Shown here piece by piece: positions 34,528 through 43,933 of a stretch of DNA of 64,000 nucleotides (its first letter is position 1; each line of letters begins with the position of its first letter). The position numbers and the translations under genes were made by a program. Under the pieces are notes generated by a model. It was not told the origin of the DNA, searched no databases, and saw nothing but the letters and a program-made list of their open reading frames with translations. Origin of the DNA: JACMLD01 sp044227095. GTDB lineage: Bacteria; Bacteroidota; Bacteroidia; Chitinophagales; Chitinophagaceae. Location of the stretch: NCBI GenBank assembly GCA_044227095.1, contig JBGAFV010000001.1, positions 3,658,001 through 3,722,000 on the forward strand, written 5' to 3'.

Positions 34528-37500
34528 TTATTTTTTTGGATATTTTTTACGCATCATTTTAAAATATAACAATGGTACTACCAATAGGGTCAGGAAGGTA
34601 GAAGTGATTGTTCCTCCCATTAATGAAATGGCAAGCCCCTGGAAAATCGGGTCAAATAAAATAATAATAGCACCCAATGCTACCGCACCTGCAGTTAATA
34701 AAATGGGTGTTGTACGCACCGCACCGGCTTCTATAATGGCTTGCTTTAAAGGAATGCCTTCTCTTAAACGGATATTAATAAAGTCGATCAGCAATACCGA
34801 GTTTCGTACCATCACACCTGCCAATGCTATAAACCCAATCATTGAAGTAGCGGTAAAATAGGCACCCAGCATCCAGTGTTCTAAAACAATACCTACCAGC
34901 GATAAAGGAATAGCAGCCAGCATTACCAATGGCACCATAAAGTTTTGGAACCAACCTACAATCAGTATGTAGATCAAAAGAATTACTACGCCAAATGCAA
35001 TGCCCAGATCCCTGAATACTTCAAAAGTAATCTGCCACTCGCCATCCCATTTCAACGTATAGTTATCTTCCAACTCAGGCTGATGTGTGTATTCTTCTTT
35101 TAAAGAAAAGCCTTTTGGAACCGTGATGTTTTTTAAACTGTCGGAAATATTTGCAATGGCATATGATGGGCTTTCAAGTTTACCAGACATATCCGCCAGC
35201 ACATACACCACTTCTTTTTGATTCTTGCGGTAAATATTTTTCTGTTTGATTTGCCTGGTTACGGTTACCACATCCCGTATAGGAACACTGTTGCCCTGCA
35301 TGCCGGTGATCTTTACATCAAGTATATCTTCTATGCTGGTTTTATCCGCATCGCTTAATTGTAATTTAATACTGGTTTGACTAAAAGACGAAGGTTGATA
35401 TACATTGCCAACAGGCATACCAGAAACTGCTGCATTGATGGTGGCCGTTACTTGTGCAGTAGCAACACCATAGCGCATCGATTTTTCTTTGTCAACTTCT
35501 ACGTGGTATTCCGGCTGATCATCTTCTACCATCCAGTCCGCATCAACCACATCAGCAGTTTTATTGAAGAGCGTTTTTACCTGCTTTGCAATTTTTATTT
35601 GTTCGTCATAATCAGGCCCATAAATTTCTGCAACCAATGTAGATAATACCGGCGGCCCGGGTGGCACTTCCACAATCTTTACATTGGCATTGTATTTTTT
35701 TGCAATTATCTGTATGGGTACACGCATTTGTTTGGCAATATCATGGCTTTGAATACTGCGGTCTTTTTTATCAACCAGGTTCACTTGTATGTCTGCAACA
35801 TTATCGCCTTTGCGTAAATCATAATGCCTTACCAAACCATTAAAACTAATAGGAGCAGATGTACCAATATAAGCCTGGTAGTTTTCTACCAATGGCTGGC
35901 CAGCTACATAACCTGCAATATCTTTTGCAACGGCTTGTGTTTTTTCCAGTGTAGTTCCTTCAGGCATGTCTATTACTACCTGGAACTCATTTTTATTATC
36001 GAAAGGCAGCATTTTTAAAGCCACAGATTTGGTATAGAACAGCATCATTGACCCCAACAGTATTGCAACAATACCCAGGATAAATGCCCAGCGTTTCCAT
36101 CGTGTTTCCAGCATCGGATTAATGAAGGCACGATAAATTTTATAGATACGGCTTTCTTCCAATGAATGCACTTTATGTTCTTTATGAGCACCGCCTTTTT
36201 TTTCTTTTTCACGAAGAAATATATAGCCGAGATAAGGAGTGAGTGTTAAGGCAACAATCAATGATAGCATCATGGCAATAGATGCTCCAATGGGCATAGG
36301 GCTCATATACGGCCCCATCATACCAGATACAAATGCCATTGGTAACACTGCTGCTACAACAGTAAAGGTTGCCAGAATGGTTGGGTTGCCTACTTCATTA
36401 ATGGCATAGATAGCAGCCTGCAACGGTGGCAATTTTTTCATTTTAAAATGCCGGTGCATGTTCTCTGCAATGATAATGGAATCATCTACCACAATACCTG
36501 TAATAAATACCAATGCAAATAGTGTGATACGGTTCAGGGTATAATCCATTGCATAGTAGCTGAAGAGTGTAAGCGCAAACGTTACTGGTACAGATAAAAA
36601 AACTACCAATCCACCGCGCCAACCCATGGCCAGCATTACAAATAAAGTAACCACCACTATAGAAATAAATAAATGGAATAACAGTTCCGAAACTTTGTCT
36701 GATGCTGTTTCGCCATAGTTTCTGCTAACGGTTAGTTGTACTTCATTGGGCAATAATTCTTTTTTAAGATGTTCAACTTTATTGATGATTTGTTCGGATA
36801 ATTTCATGGCATCCGCACCTTTCTTTTTAGCAACGCTTAAAGTGATGGCGGGATAATTTGATTTGAAAGCATTTGCTTTTGATGTATCTGCTTTTCCATA
36901 GCCAAACAAAACATACTGGCTGGCTGTTTCCGGGCCTTCTTCAACGGTTGCTATTTGTTTTAAATAAACAGGTTGTTGTTGATTGATACCGATAACAAGG
37001 TTAGCCACATCATCTGAAGTAGTAAGAAAGTTTCCGGTCTCTACAGAAAAAGCAGTGTCCCGCTGTAACAAATTGCCCGCCTGCACCTGCACATTACTTC
37101 CCTGTATTTGTTTACTGACAGATAAAAAATCAACATGGCTTTCTGCCATTTTATTTTTATCCAGCAATACCTTTACTTCACGGCTTCTGCCGCCCAGAAT
37201 ATTAACGTCAGCAACATCAGGTATCTTTTTTACTTCATTGGTAAGTGCCTCTCCAATTTGTTTCAACTGGTAGTCATCATACTTCTCACTCCACAATGTT
37301 AGTCCCAACACCGGCACATCATCAATCGCCCTTGTTTTTATCAATGGAAGCGTAACACCCTGCGGCATCTTATCTATATTCTTCATCAGCTCACTATATA
37401 GCTTTACTAAGGAACGCTCCACATCTTCTCCCACTTTAAACTGAACAATCAGCATAGCCTGCCCTTTCATAGAGGTAGAATACACATACTCCACGCCTTT

Positions 37501-37737
37501 AACATTGGAGATCATTTTTTCCATTGGCGCCGCTACTTTTGTTTCTACATCTTTCGGCTCAGCACCAGGGTAACCAATAAAAACATCTGCCATTGGTACC
37601 TTTATCTGCGGCTCTTCTTCTCTTGGAATTAAAAAAGTACTGTAAGCTCCAATGAGCAAGAAGGCAATCATCAACAGTATGGTTAATTTAGATTGCAAAA
37701 ATCCTTTTGCTATATTTCCTGAAAATCCATTTTTCAT
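34528..37737 (-). CDS. RND efflux pump, inner-membrane permease
   Basis: 1069 residues, full-length AcrB/CusA-type. Two repeats of transmembrane and periplasmic porter domains are clear: LTILLMIAFLLIGAYSTFLIP at the start, GIVVDDSIIIAENMHRH in TM4, FVSGMMGPYMSPMPIGAS, and the second half (VILLIYILIVGWFQNFMVPL, GVMVRNSVLLIDFI). TM4 has the DD pair of proton-relay residues. The substrate cannot be read; closest context is sulfur/redox stress and metals. Downstream of its adaptor with a 182-bp gap that contains a palindromic element. Confidence 0.93.
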   Translation of the reverse strand: MKNGFSGNIAKGFLQSKLTILLMIAFLLIGAYSTFLIPREEEPQIKVPMADVFIGYPGAEPKDVETKVAAPMEKMISNVKGVEYVYSTSMKGQAMLIVQFKVGEDVERSLVKLYSELMKNIDKMPQGVTLPLIKTRAIDDVPVLGLTLWSEKYDDYQLKQIGEALTNEVKKIPDVADVNILGGRSREVKVLLDKNKMAESHVDFLSVSKQIQGSNVQVQAGNLLQRDTAFSVETGNFLTTSDDVANLVIGINQQQPVYLKQIATVEEGPETASQYVLFGYGKADTSKANAFKSNYPAITLSVAKKKGADAMKLSEQIINKVEHLKKELLPNEVQLTVSRNYGETASDKVSELLFHLFISIVVVTLFVMLAMGWRGGLVVFLSVPVTFALTLFSYYAMDYTLNRITLFALVFITGIVVDDSIIIAENMHRHFKMKKLPPLQAAIYAINEVGNPTILATFTVVAAVLPMAFVSGMMGPYMSPMPIGASIAMMLSLIVALTLTPYLGYIFLREKEKKGGAHKEHKVHSLEESRIYKIYRAFINPMLETRWKRWAFILGIVAILLGSMMLFYTKSVALKMLPFDNKNEFQVVIDMPEGTTLEKTQAVAKDIAGYVAGQPLVENYQAYIGTSAPISFNGLVRHYDLRKGDNVADIQVNLVDKKDRSIQSHDIAKQMRVPIQIIAKKYNANVKIVEVPPGPPVLSTLVAEIYGPDYDEQIKIAKQVKTLFNKTADVVDADWMVEDDQPEYHVEVDKEKSMRYGVATAQVTATINAAVSGMPVGNVYQPSSFSQTSIKLQLSDADKTSIEDILDVKITGMQGNSVPIRDVVTVTRQIKQKNIYRKNQKEVVYVLADMSGKLESPSYAIANISDSLKNITVPKGFSLKEEYTHQPELEDNYTLKWDGEWQITFEVFRDLGIAFGVVILLIYILIVGWFQNFMVPLVMLAAIPLSLVGIVLEHWMLGAYFTATSMIGFIALAGVMVRNSVLLIDFINIRLREGIPLKQAIIEAGAVRTTPILLTAGAVALGAIIILFDPIFQGLAISLMGGTITSTFLTLLVVPLLYFKMMRKKYPKK

Positions 37738-37806
37738 TTGTATGTATTAATGATTCGATTATTTTTTTTGAGCCCGGCATTTGTATTTCAATGTTGCTTC
37801 AGTGGC

Positions 37807-37880
37807 GTCGCACTCTTGTACATTTGTTCTTTAATGAACGTGTACCGCTGCACAATGAACCAATTGTACAAGTGAGTGAC
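37807..37880. repeat. Palindromic element inside the RND operon
   Basis: Outer arms TTGTACA near 37816-37822 and 37864-37870, flanked by related GTCGCACTC and GAGTGAC, surround a perfect inner hairpin GTTC-TTTAAT-GAAC (37826-37839). The gap is unusually long for neighbouring RND and adaptor genes, so this may be a REP-like or MITE-like insertion. Confidence 0.45.
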
Positions 37881-37919
37881 ACAACGATGCTGATTAATGA
37901 ACTGCTGCTGGTTCAATAA

Positions 37920-39023
37920 TTATTTTTTTATGCTTACAGGAATACCATTGTATAATTTCCCATCCGCCGTTACGATAAACTGTTCATTTTTTTCCAGGCC
38001 ACTCAGCACTTCTACTTTATCGCCATACGTTTTACCTAACCTTACCCAGCGCAGCAATGCGGTGTTGTTGCTGCCAATGGTATACAAGCCTGTTAACTGG
38101 TCTTTATGCTCAATGCTTGAAAGTGGTACCAGTACAGCGTTTCCTGCTGTTGTAACAGCAACAGGTTCTTTCATCGGGATGGAAACAGCAGCATACATAC
38201 CTGCATACAATCCCTTTTTATCTGCATCAGCAATATTTACTTTAATGATGTACTGACCACCAGTAAACTGTGACGATGGATTGATTTGAACAACAGTGCC
38301 CTTAATTGTTTTATCAATTGATTTGATAGTGACAATGGCTTCTGCACCGGGATGAATTTGATTGATAATATTTTCCGGCACAGATGCACTCACCTGGTAA
38401 CTTCCGCTTTGTTCAATAGTTAATATGGGCGTACCGGGATTTGCCATACTTCCTGCTTCCCCCAATTTCTGCGTTACTATGCCGGAGAAAGGAGCTGTTA
38501 AACTTGTGTATCCCAAACTTGCATTTACTTCATTGCGCATTTGTTTTGCAGCTTCCAGTCTTGATTTGGCTGAATTGTATTGAAGCGTAACATTGTCTAA
38601 CTCTTTTGCAGTAGCACTTTGTTGTTTGTATAAAACAGTAAACCTGTCATAATCTTTTTGCGCATTGTTCAACGCTGCTTGTGCTTCAGCAATCATAGCA
38701 TCAGTCTGTCCTTTTTTTGCGATGATATCCTGGTTGCTGATGGTAACCAGCAACTGGCCTTTACCAACATGGTCACCTGCTTTTACTTTCAGCATAGTGA
38801 TATAGCCCATAACCCTTGTGCTGATATTAACGGTTTGCGATGCTTCAATTTGTCCGCTTACGTTTATTGCCTTTTGATCAGTACCGGATGGAGTGGCAAC
38901 GGTTACCAATACTACTGCATCTGTGTTTGCAACAGCAGTTTCTTTTTTGTTAGATGAACAGGCACTGAAAATAATTAGTACGATACCTGTAAATATTTGC
39001 GTAACCCTTTTTAAATTAATCAT
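37920..39023 (-). CDS. RND periplasmic adaptor (HlyD/AcrA family)
   Basis: 367 residues; signal peptide/lipobox (IIFSACSS, C22) indicates a lipoprotein anchored in the inner membrane. Barrel-sandwich (VSGQIEASQTVNISTRVMGY, MLKVKAGDHVGKGQLLVTIS), alpha-hairpin (QAALNNAQKDYDRFTVLYKQQ) and beta-barrel parts follow. Bridges the RND permease and TolC. Starts 8 bp after the TolC stop. Confidence 0.92.
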   Translation of the reverse strand: MINLKRVTQIFTGIVLIIFSACSSNKKETAVANTDAVVLVTVATPSGTDQKAINVSGQIEASQTVNISTRVMGYITMLKVKAGDHVGKGQLLVTISNQDIIAKKGQTDAMIAEAQAALNNAQKDYDRFTVLYKQQSATAKELDNVTLQYNSAKSRLEAAKQMRNEVNASLGYTSLTAPFSGIVTQKLGEAGSMANPGTPILTIEQSGSYQVSASVPENIINQIHPGAEAIVTIKSIDKTIKGTVVQINPSSQFTGGQYIIKVNIADADKKGLYAGMYAAVSIPMKEPVAVTTAGNAVLVPLSSIEHKDQLTGLYTIGSNNTALLRWVRLGKTYGDKVEVLSGLEKNEQFIVTADGKLYNGIPVSIKK

Positions 39024-39031
39024 CGTGTTAA

Positions 39032-40378
39032 TTATTTATTGGTTGAAGTGGTTAATAATTGTATAAATGCCTTGGTGACATTGGCAGTAAATACAGCTTG
39101 TGCAAGCGAAAATTTTTGTTGCGAAAGTTGTGTGGCTGCCTGCAATACATCGGTAGTATTTACAAGGCCCTGCTCAAAGCGGTTTTGTAAAATGTGCAAT
39201 GCTTCTGCAGCCTGATCAATAGAAAGTTTTTGTTGTTTAATATCAAATTGGGCATCTGCAAGATCACGGTAAGCTTTGTTCAATTCTAGTTGGCTTTGCT
39301 CTTTTTGTTGTGCCTGTTGTTCAGTTAATTTGTTTCGTTCCAATGTTTGAGTAGCAATAGCATTTTTTGTTCTGTTACCTTTAAAAATATCCCACGATAA
39401 TTGCACTCCTGCCAGGTAAGCAGCAGCACCAAAACCAAACATCCGGTTATCATTTAATTGATAGCTTCCAAAAGCATTCAATTTTGGATAGTAACTCATT
39501 TTATTGGATCGAATCATCAGGTCAGTTGTTTCAATAGCTTTTTGCATAGCAACAAAATCTGATCTTGAAGCAGCAATTTTTGTAATTGTATAAGTTAGAA
39601 ATTGTTCAGTTTCTATTGCATTATCCACTTTGTAAATAACGGCATCACTTTGTTGTCCCATCAGCAGACTTATGTAATCTGATGCATTGCGGATATTGCT
39701 GTTGGCTTTTGCAAGATTGGATTCTACCGTGGTTACCTGCACCTGTGCATTTAATACATCAGATTTTTGAATTAATCCTTTTTTGAAATGATTATCTGTA
39801 AACGTGTATACTGATTTTGAAGTTTGCAAAGCATTATTCAATACCTTAACAGCATCGTAAGCAAGCTGCAATTGCAGGTAAGCTTTTTGCACTTCAAAAG
39901 TTAAATACTCTTTTGTACGTTGTGTTTTGTATTGATATAATTCTGTCTGTTTAGCCGCTGCTTTTCTTTTGTATAACAGATCCATATTTACCAACGGTTG
40001 CTGCACTTCAAGTTTAGTGGTAAAGTCGCCGGTGGCTTCGGGATTATTTAACAATGCCGGGTTAAAATCATTTTGCGTAATTGTTTTTTGTTGCAGCTTA
40101 AATCCAAAAGCATTGAGTGGATTGTTGGTACTTATAGCAGTGTAAGAAAATCCTGCCTGCGGCAAGTAGATAGCGTCTGTTTGCCTGTAGTTGGATGCGG
40201 CTATGCTTTCATCGAGTTTAGCTAATTGAACAGCTTTGTTATTATTTAACGTAGCCGTAATGGCTTCATTGAGGCTTAGATATTTTGTACTGTCTTGCGC
40301 TAAGGAGGCGGATACAGCACTGTTAAGAAAAAGAACTGCCGCAACAATCTTTACAATGAAATATTTTCTTCTGTTCAT
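39032..40378 (-). CDS. TolC-family outer-membrane efflux protein
   Basis: ATG 40378 is chosen over 40414 because MNRRKYFIVKIVAAVLFLNS forms a normal signal peptide. About 448 residues; two homologous halves of helical hairpins (SLNEAITATLNNNKAVQLA, EVQKAYLQLQLAYDAVKVL; ELNKAYRDLADAQFDIKQQK) ending QGLVNTTDVLQAATQLSQQ, typical of TolC. First gene of the operon running TolC, adaptor, pump, remnant, DUF2892. Confidence 0.92.
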   Translation of the reverse strand: MNRRKYFIVKIVAAVLFLNSAVSASLAQDSTKYLSLNEAITATLNNNKAVQLAKLDESIAASNYRQTDAIYLPQAGFSYTAISTNNPLNAFGFKLQQKTITQNDFNPALLNNPEATGDFTTKLEVQQPLVNMDLLYKRKAAAKQTELYQYKTQRTKEYLTFEVQKAYLQLQLAYDAVKVLNNALQTSKSVYTFTDNHFKKGLIQKSDVLNAQVQVTTVESNLAKANSNIRNASDYISLLMGQQSDAVIYKVDNAIETEQFLTYTITKIAASRSDFVAMQKAIETTDLMIRSNKMSYYPKLNAFGSYQLNDNRMFGFGAAAYLAGVQLSWDIFKGNRTKNAIATQTLERNKLTEQQAQQKEQSQLELNKAYRDLADAQFDIKQQKLSIDQAAEALHILQNRFEQGLVNTTDVLQAATQLSQQKFSLAQAVFTANVTKAFIQLLTTSTNK

Positions 40379-40509
40379 TAACTTTTTTATTTGCAGCAAA
40401 ACTAACCGCATCAAAAGCGTTAAACTGTAACATTTGTAACTTACAACAAGGCAAATGCCTTAAATATTTCATCGCGATAAAACTGTGAAGCAGCATGGAA
40501 ATAACAGAA

Positions 40510-40552
40510 ATAAAAAAGGTATCGTTTCGATATAACTATCAAAACAATACCT
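40510..40552 (-). terminator. Terminator after the rhodanese gene
   Basis: On the minus strand AGGTAT ... ATACCT arms, with a paired GTTTTG/CGAAAC interior, are followed by a T6 run. It separates the rhodanese/DUF2892 unit from the TolC operon. Confidence 0.6.
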
Positions 40553-40575
40553 GCTCAAAAAATATGTTGCCTGGT

Positions 40576-40887
40576 TTATTTTACAAATTGGTTTACATGT
40601 TTCCATGTACCACCATTTATCACATTGGTAAAACCATTTTGCTCCAATATTAATTTTGCCTGGCTGCTTCTGCCACCACTAAAACAAAAAACAATAATGT
40701 TTTTTTTGTTTTTGAATGTAGCTAATTGCGTTGGTATAGTACTCAAAGGAATATTAACCGACCCTTTCACATATCCTCCGGCAAATTCTCCGGGAGTTCT
40801 TACATCTACTAAAAAAGCGCCTTCAGCAATAATATTTTTTAAATCTGCGGGTTTGCCGCCACCAAATAATTGTTTTAAAAACCCCAT
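40576..40887 (-). CDS. Single-domain rhodanese-like sulfurtransferase
   Basis: 103 residues. The rhodanese fold is plain: FLVDVRTPGEFAGGYVKGSVNIPLS, then the active-site loop with C68 in VFCFSGGRSSQAKLIL (C-x4-R, so a small loop typical of thiosulfate/persulfide type), and GFTNVINGGTW. Probably transfers sulfane sulfur. Its partner DUF2892 protein is 69 bp upstream in the same unit, the split form of YgaP. Confidence 0.92.
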   Translation of the reverse strand: MGFLKQLFGGGKPADLKNIIAEGAFLVDVRTPGEFAGGYVKGSVNIPLSTIPTQLATFKNKKNIIVFCFSGGRSSQAKLILEQNGFTNVINGGTWKHVNQFVK

Positions 40888-40956
40888 TGTTTTATTTTTT
40901 ATACTGTTAAGCCTGCTTCACATACCCCCGGTTTTTCACCAGCTGATTATACAATT

Positions 40957-41172
40957 TTATTTGCTTGCTTTTTTAGCAGTGCAGGTATTTATGCCCACCA
41001 AAGTGTATAATGGACAGAAACTAATTAAACTGGTTAATAGAAATACTCCGGCAAGTACCAATAATACTATACCCAACGTGTCCGTAATTGTATTGGTAAA
41101 ATACAAAACAGCTATCAGTGCAGCAATAATGATTCTAAAAATACGGTCGGCATTACCCATGTTCTTTTTCAT
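40957..41172 (-). CDS. DUF2892 (YgaP-like) membrane protein
   Basis: 71 residues beginning KKNMGNADRIFRIIIAALIAVL, the DUF2892 signature, with a second helix (LGIVLLVLAGVFLLTSLI) and FCPLYTLVGINTC at the end. It goes with the rhodanese downstream. A second DUF2892 is at 34152. Confidence 0.9.
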   Translation of the reverse strand: MKKNMGNADRIFRIIIAALIAVLYFTNTITDTLGIVLLVLAGVFLLTSLISFCPLYTLVGINTCTAKKASK

Positions 41173-41336
41173 ATTCTGTTTGTTTAATTTTTGAAATGTA
41201 AATGTATTTCTTGCTACTCATCGGGTTAGTAACTTTTGTTACATTCCGTGCCGGATTGCAAATAATATGATCCTGTTATGCTATGCAGGTTCGTTAACAG
41301 GTATTAAAATTCATTTGTACAAAAAGTGCAAGATTG

Positions 41337-41411
41337 GTTAGTAAGCAACAAAACCTGCCAATTGCTTTAAGTCAATCATAAATAAGTTCGAAAATTGTAC
41401 AGGGAGGACGA
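41337..41411. repeat. Dispersed repeat, copy 2
   Basis: Bases 41378-41411 are identical to 18772-18805; flanking bases diverge by substitutions, including several synonymous ones if read on the minus strand (FSNLFMIDLKQLAG versus FSNLFITDLKRLAG). Confidence 0.75.
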
Positions 41412-41693
41412 TATTGCTAAATCAGCACAAGGGCCTGTCTGCATATTCATATCATGCCTTTGAATAAAAATAATGACATTAAGCCTGAGTAATTCACCGC
41501 ATACAAAAAACATCTTGAATGATTTAGAGCGCAAGAAATACCTCTGGCTTTCTCTTTTTTAGAGCTTGAACAGTTCCAAAAGAATATAATATTCTGGCAT
41601 ACAGTTTCAGCTTTTGCGCTAGCCAGGGTTGAATATTTTGCAACAAAGTTCACCTATAGCATTACCGGCAGGCATATTGGTGTGAGAAATAAG

Positions 41694-41742
41694 TAGTATA
41701 AAATTATATCATTATTTAAAGAAATAGTATAATTTTATACTA
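41694..41742. promoter_or_regulatory. Twin MarR operator palindromes
   Basis: TAGTATAA-TT-TTATACTA (41725-41742) is a perfect 8-2-8 inverted repeat; a second copy with a decayed right arm (TAGTATAA-AA-TTATA) starts at 41694. Centres are 31 bp apart, three helical turns, so two dimers would bind one face. They end 10 bp before the MarR ATG. Confidence 0.7.
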
Positions 41743-41752
41743 AATATTAATA

Positions 41753-42433
41753 ATGAACTTTAAAATAATAAAAGATATCATTCAGCTTGCCGAGGATTTT
41801 GAGGCGTATAATTCGGTACATTCCAAATACACATCAGACATAAAAGGTTTCAAAAAATGGATTTCTGATAATAAGATGAAGAGCAAGAAGGCCGTGATAG
41901 AATCAGAGCCTGAGTGGGAGGGAAAGAAAAACGGTAGAAGCGCTGAAAGTGTTATCAGTACTATTCTGGTGCATCTTAACAGGTATGCAAAAAGTTATTC
42001 AAGATCCGCTATTTCCGATTCTCCTTTTTCTACCCAGGATGAGTTTATCTACCTGATTAACCTTAAGTCATTTGGTGATATGAGTAAGATGGAATTGATT
42101 AAACATAATGTCCATGACAAGCCCGCAGGCATTCAAATTATTAACAGGCTTATTCAACAAGGATGGGTAAAACAATCTGATTCTATTACCGATAAAAGAA
42201 GCAAAACACTGGCTATTACCAAAAAAGGTTTGCAGGTATTAGATAAACAAATGGATAAAATACGCAAAGCTACACAAATTGTTTCGGCGCCATTAGCCAG
42301 AACAGAAAAGATGCAACTCATTCGTTTGCTGCACAAGCTGGAACAATTTCATCAGCCTATCTATAATGCGCAAATCAACAGCGACGGGCTAATTGATAAT
42401 GTTATTGAAAAATATTTACCAGCATTAAATTAA
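41753..42433 (+). CDS. MarR-family regulator of the carotenoid operon
   Basis: 226 residues, longer than a typical MarR (~150): an N-terminal helical part, then winged helix (QDEFIYLINLKSFGDMSKMEL, NKPAGIQIINRLIQQGWVKQS, wing RSKTLAITKKGLQVL). First gene of a five-gene unit; crtI starts three bases after its stop. Probably represses itself and the crt genes through the palindromes upstream (inference). Confidence 0.85.
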   Translation: MNFKIIKDIIQLAEDFEAYNSVHSKYTSDIKGFKKWISDNKMKSKKAVIESEPEWEGKKNGRSAESVISTILVHLNRYAKSYSRSAISDSPFSTQDEFIYLINLKSFGDMSKMELIKHNVHDKPAGIQIINRLIQQGWVKQSDSITDKRSKTLAITKKGLQVLDKQMDKIRKATQIVSAPLARTEKMQLIRLLHKLEQFHQPIYNAQINSDGLIDNVIEKYLPALN

Positions 42434-42436
42434 TTC

Positions 42437-43933
42437 TTGGTGCAAAAGAAAATAGCAGTGATAGGGGCAGGTTTTGCTGGAATTTCTGCGGCCGCTTATG
42501 CAGCTAAGGCAGGAAATGAAGTACATGTATTTGAGAAAAACGAGCAAGCGGGTGGAAGGGCAAGAAAATTTTGTACTGATAATGGCTATGTATTTGATAT
42601 GGGGCCAAGCTGGTATTGGATGCCTGATATAATTGATCGGTTCTTTGAAGATTTTGATTACAGGCGTTCAGATTTTTATGAACTTATAGCACTGGATCCC
42701 CAATTTCAAATTATTTTTTCTGATAGCACGTTAACTGTACCAAGCGATTACAGGCAATTGCGAAATCTTTTTGAAGAAACAGAACAAGGCGCAGGCGAAC
42801 AGTTGGATAGGTTTATGCAAGCCGCTAAATACAAATATGAAACCGGTATGCAGGACTTTGTGAATAAACCTTGTTATTCATGGATGGAATTTTTTTCTCC
42901 CAAAATAGCGAAAAGTGCTTTGCGACTAGACTTGTTATCAAGCTTTCGTTCTTATGTGAACCGTTATTTCCGCAATGAAAAATTACGGACACTAATGGAG
43001 TTTCCTGTTATATTTCTTGGCGCTTCACCAAAATCTATCCCTGCGTTGTATAGTTTAATGAACTATGGTGGGTATGCTTTGGGTACGTGGTACCCCTTGG
43101 GTGGGTTTAATAAGCTAGTAGAGTCAATGCAAAGCGTTGCGGAAGAGCAAGGTGCAACATTTCATTTTAATCATCCTATAGAAAAAATTGAAGTAGAAAA
43201 TAATGCAGTGAAATCACTTTTTACAAATGGTGAAGAAATGTTTTTTGATTTCATTATTGCTGCTTCTGATTATCACCATACAGAAACTTTATTAGATCCT
43301 GAACATAGAAATTATACAAGTGAATATTGGCAAGGAAAAACATTTGCGCCTTCCTGCCTTATTTATTATCTCGGCTTCAAACAAAAAATTGATGGTTTAC
43401 AGCATCATAATCTTTTTTTTGAGCATGATTTGGATATGCATACGGATGATATTTACCTGCATAAAAAATGGCCCGAAAAACCATTGTTTTATGCTTGTTG
43501 TACCAGTAAGACAGATCAAAGTGTAGCACCAGAAGGGCATGAAAACGTTTTTCTTCTAATGCCATTGTCTATTGGCATTGATGATGCCGAAAGCACAAGA
43601 GAAAAATACCTATCCATCATGTTGCAGCGTATAGAAAAACATACTGGCGTTAAAGAACTGTCTCACAAAATTGATTATAAGCGTAGTTATTGTGTTAGTG
43701 ATTTTGCAAGTGATTATAATGCTTATAAAGGCAATGCTTATGGTTTGGCAAATACATTAAAGCAAACAGCGGTTTTAAAACCTTCCATCAGAAATAAAAA
43801 GTTACAGAATCTTTTTTATACCGGGCAGTTAACCGTTCCAGGCCCAGGAGTACCGCCAGCAATTATATCTGGGAGGATAGTGGCTGGTGAAGTAAATAAA
43901 CTTAAAACAAAGAAACGTGAAAAAGCTATTTGA
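42437..43933 (+). CDS. crtI: Phytoene desaturase
   Basis: 498 residues. FAD-binding GxGxxG is IAVIGAGFAGISAAAYAA near the start; the C-terminal motif is PGPGVPPAIISGRIVAG. It dehydrogenates phytoene to lycopene. The start is non-ATG: TTG 42437 or GTG 42440, immediately after the MarR stop, which implies translational coupling. Overlaps crtB by 17 bp. Confidence 0.95.
   Translation: MVQKKIAVIGAGFAGISAAAYAAKAGNEVHVFEKNEQAGGRARKFCTDNGYVFDMGPSWYWMPDIIDRFFEDFDYRRSDFYELIALDPQFQIIFSDSTLTVPSDYRQLRNLFEETEQGAGEQLDRFMQAAKYKYETGMQDFVNKPCYSWMEFFSPKIAKSALRLDLLSSFRSYVNRYFRNEKLRTLMEFPVIFLGASPKSIPALYSLMNYGGYALGTWYPLGGFNKLVESMQSVAEEQGATFHFNHPIEKIEVENNAVKSLFTNGEEMFFDFIIAASDYHHTETLLDPEHRNYTSEYWQGKTFAPSCLIYYLGFKQKIDGLQHHNLFFEHDLDMHTDDIYLHKKWPEKPLFYACCTSKTDQSVAPEGHENVFLLMPLSIGIDDAESTREKYLSIMLQRIEKHTGVKELSHKIDYKRSYCVSDFASDYNAYKGNAYGLANTLKQTAVLKPSIRNKKLQNLFYTGQLTVPGPGVPPAIISGRIVAGEVNKLKTKKREKAI

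Larger units (their letters stand above)
41173..41752. other. 580-bp spacer upstream of the carotenoid operon
   Basis: Contains the second copy of the dispersed repeat (41337-41411) and, next to the MarR start, two operator-like palindromes. The rest has no convincing gene: the minus-strand frame at 41447-41653 has no recognisable domain. Confidence 0.5.

Noticed and set aside
34460..34861. 133-codon plus-strand frame opposite the RND pump
   Set aside because: Lies wholly antisense to a well-supported conserved gene.
41447..41653. Minus-strand 68-codon frame between DUF2892 and MarR
   Set aside because: No domain, no promoter and biased composition; likely chance.
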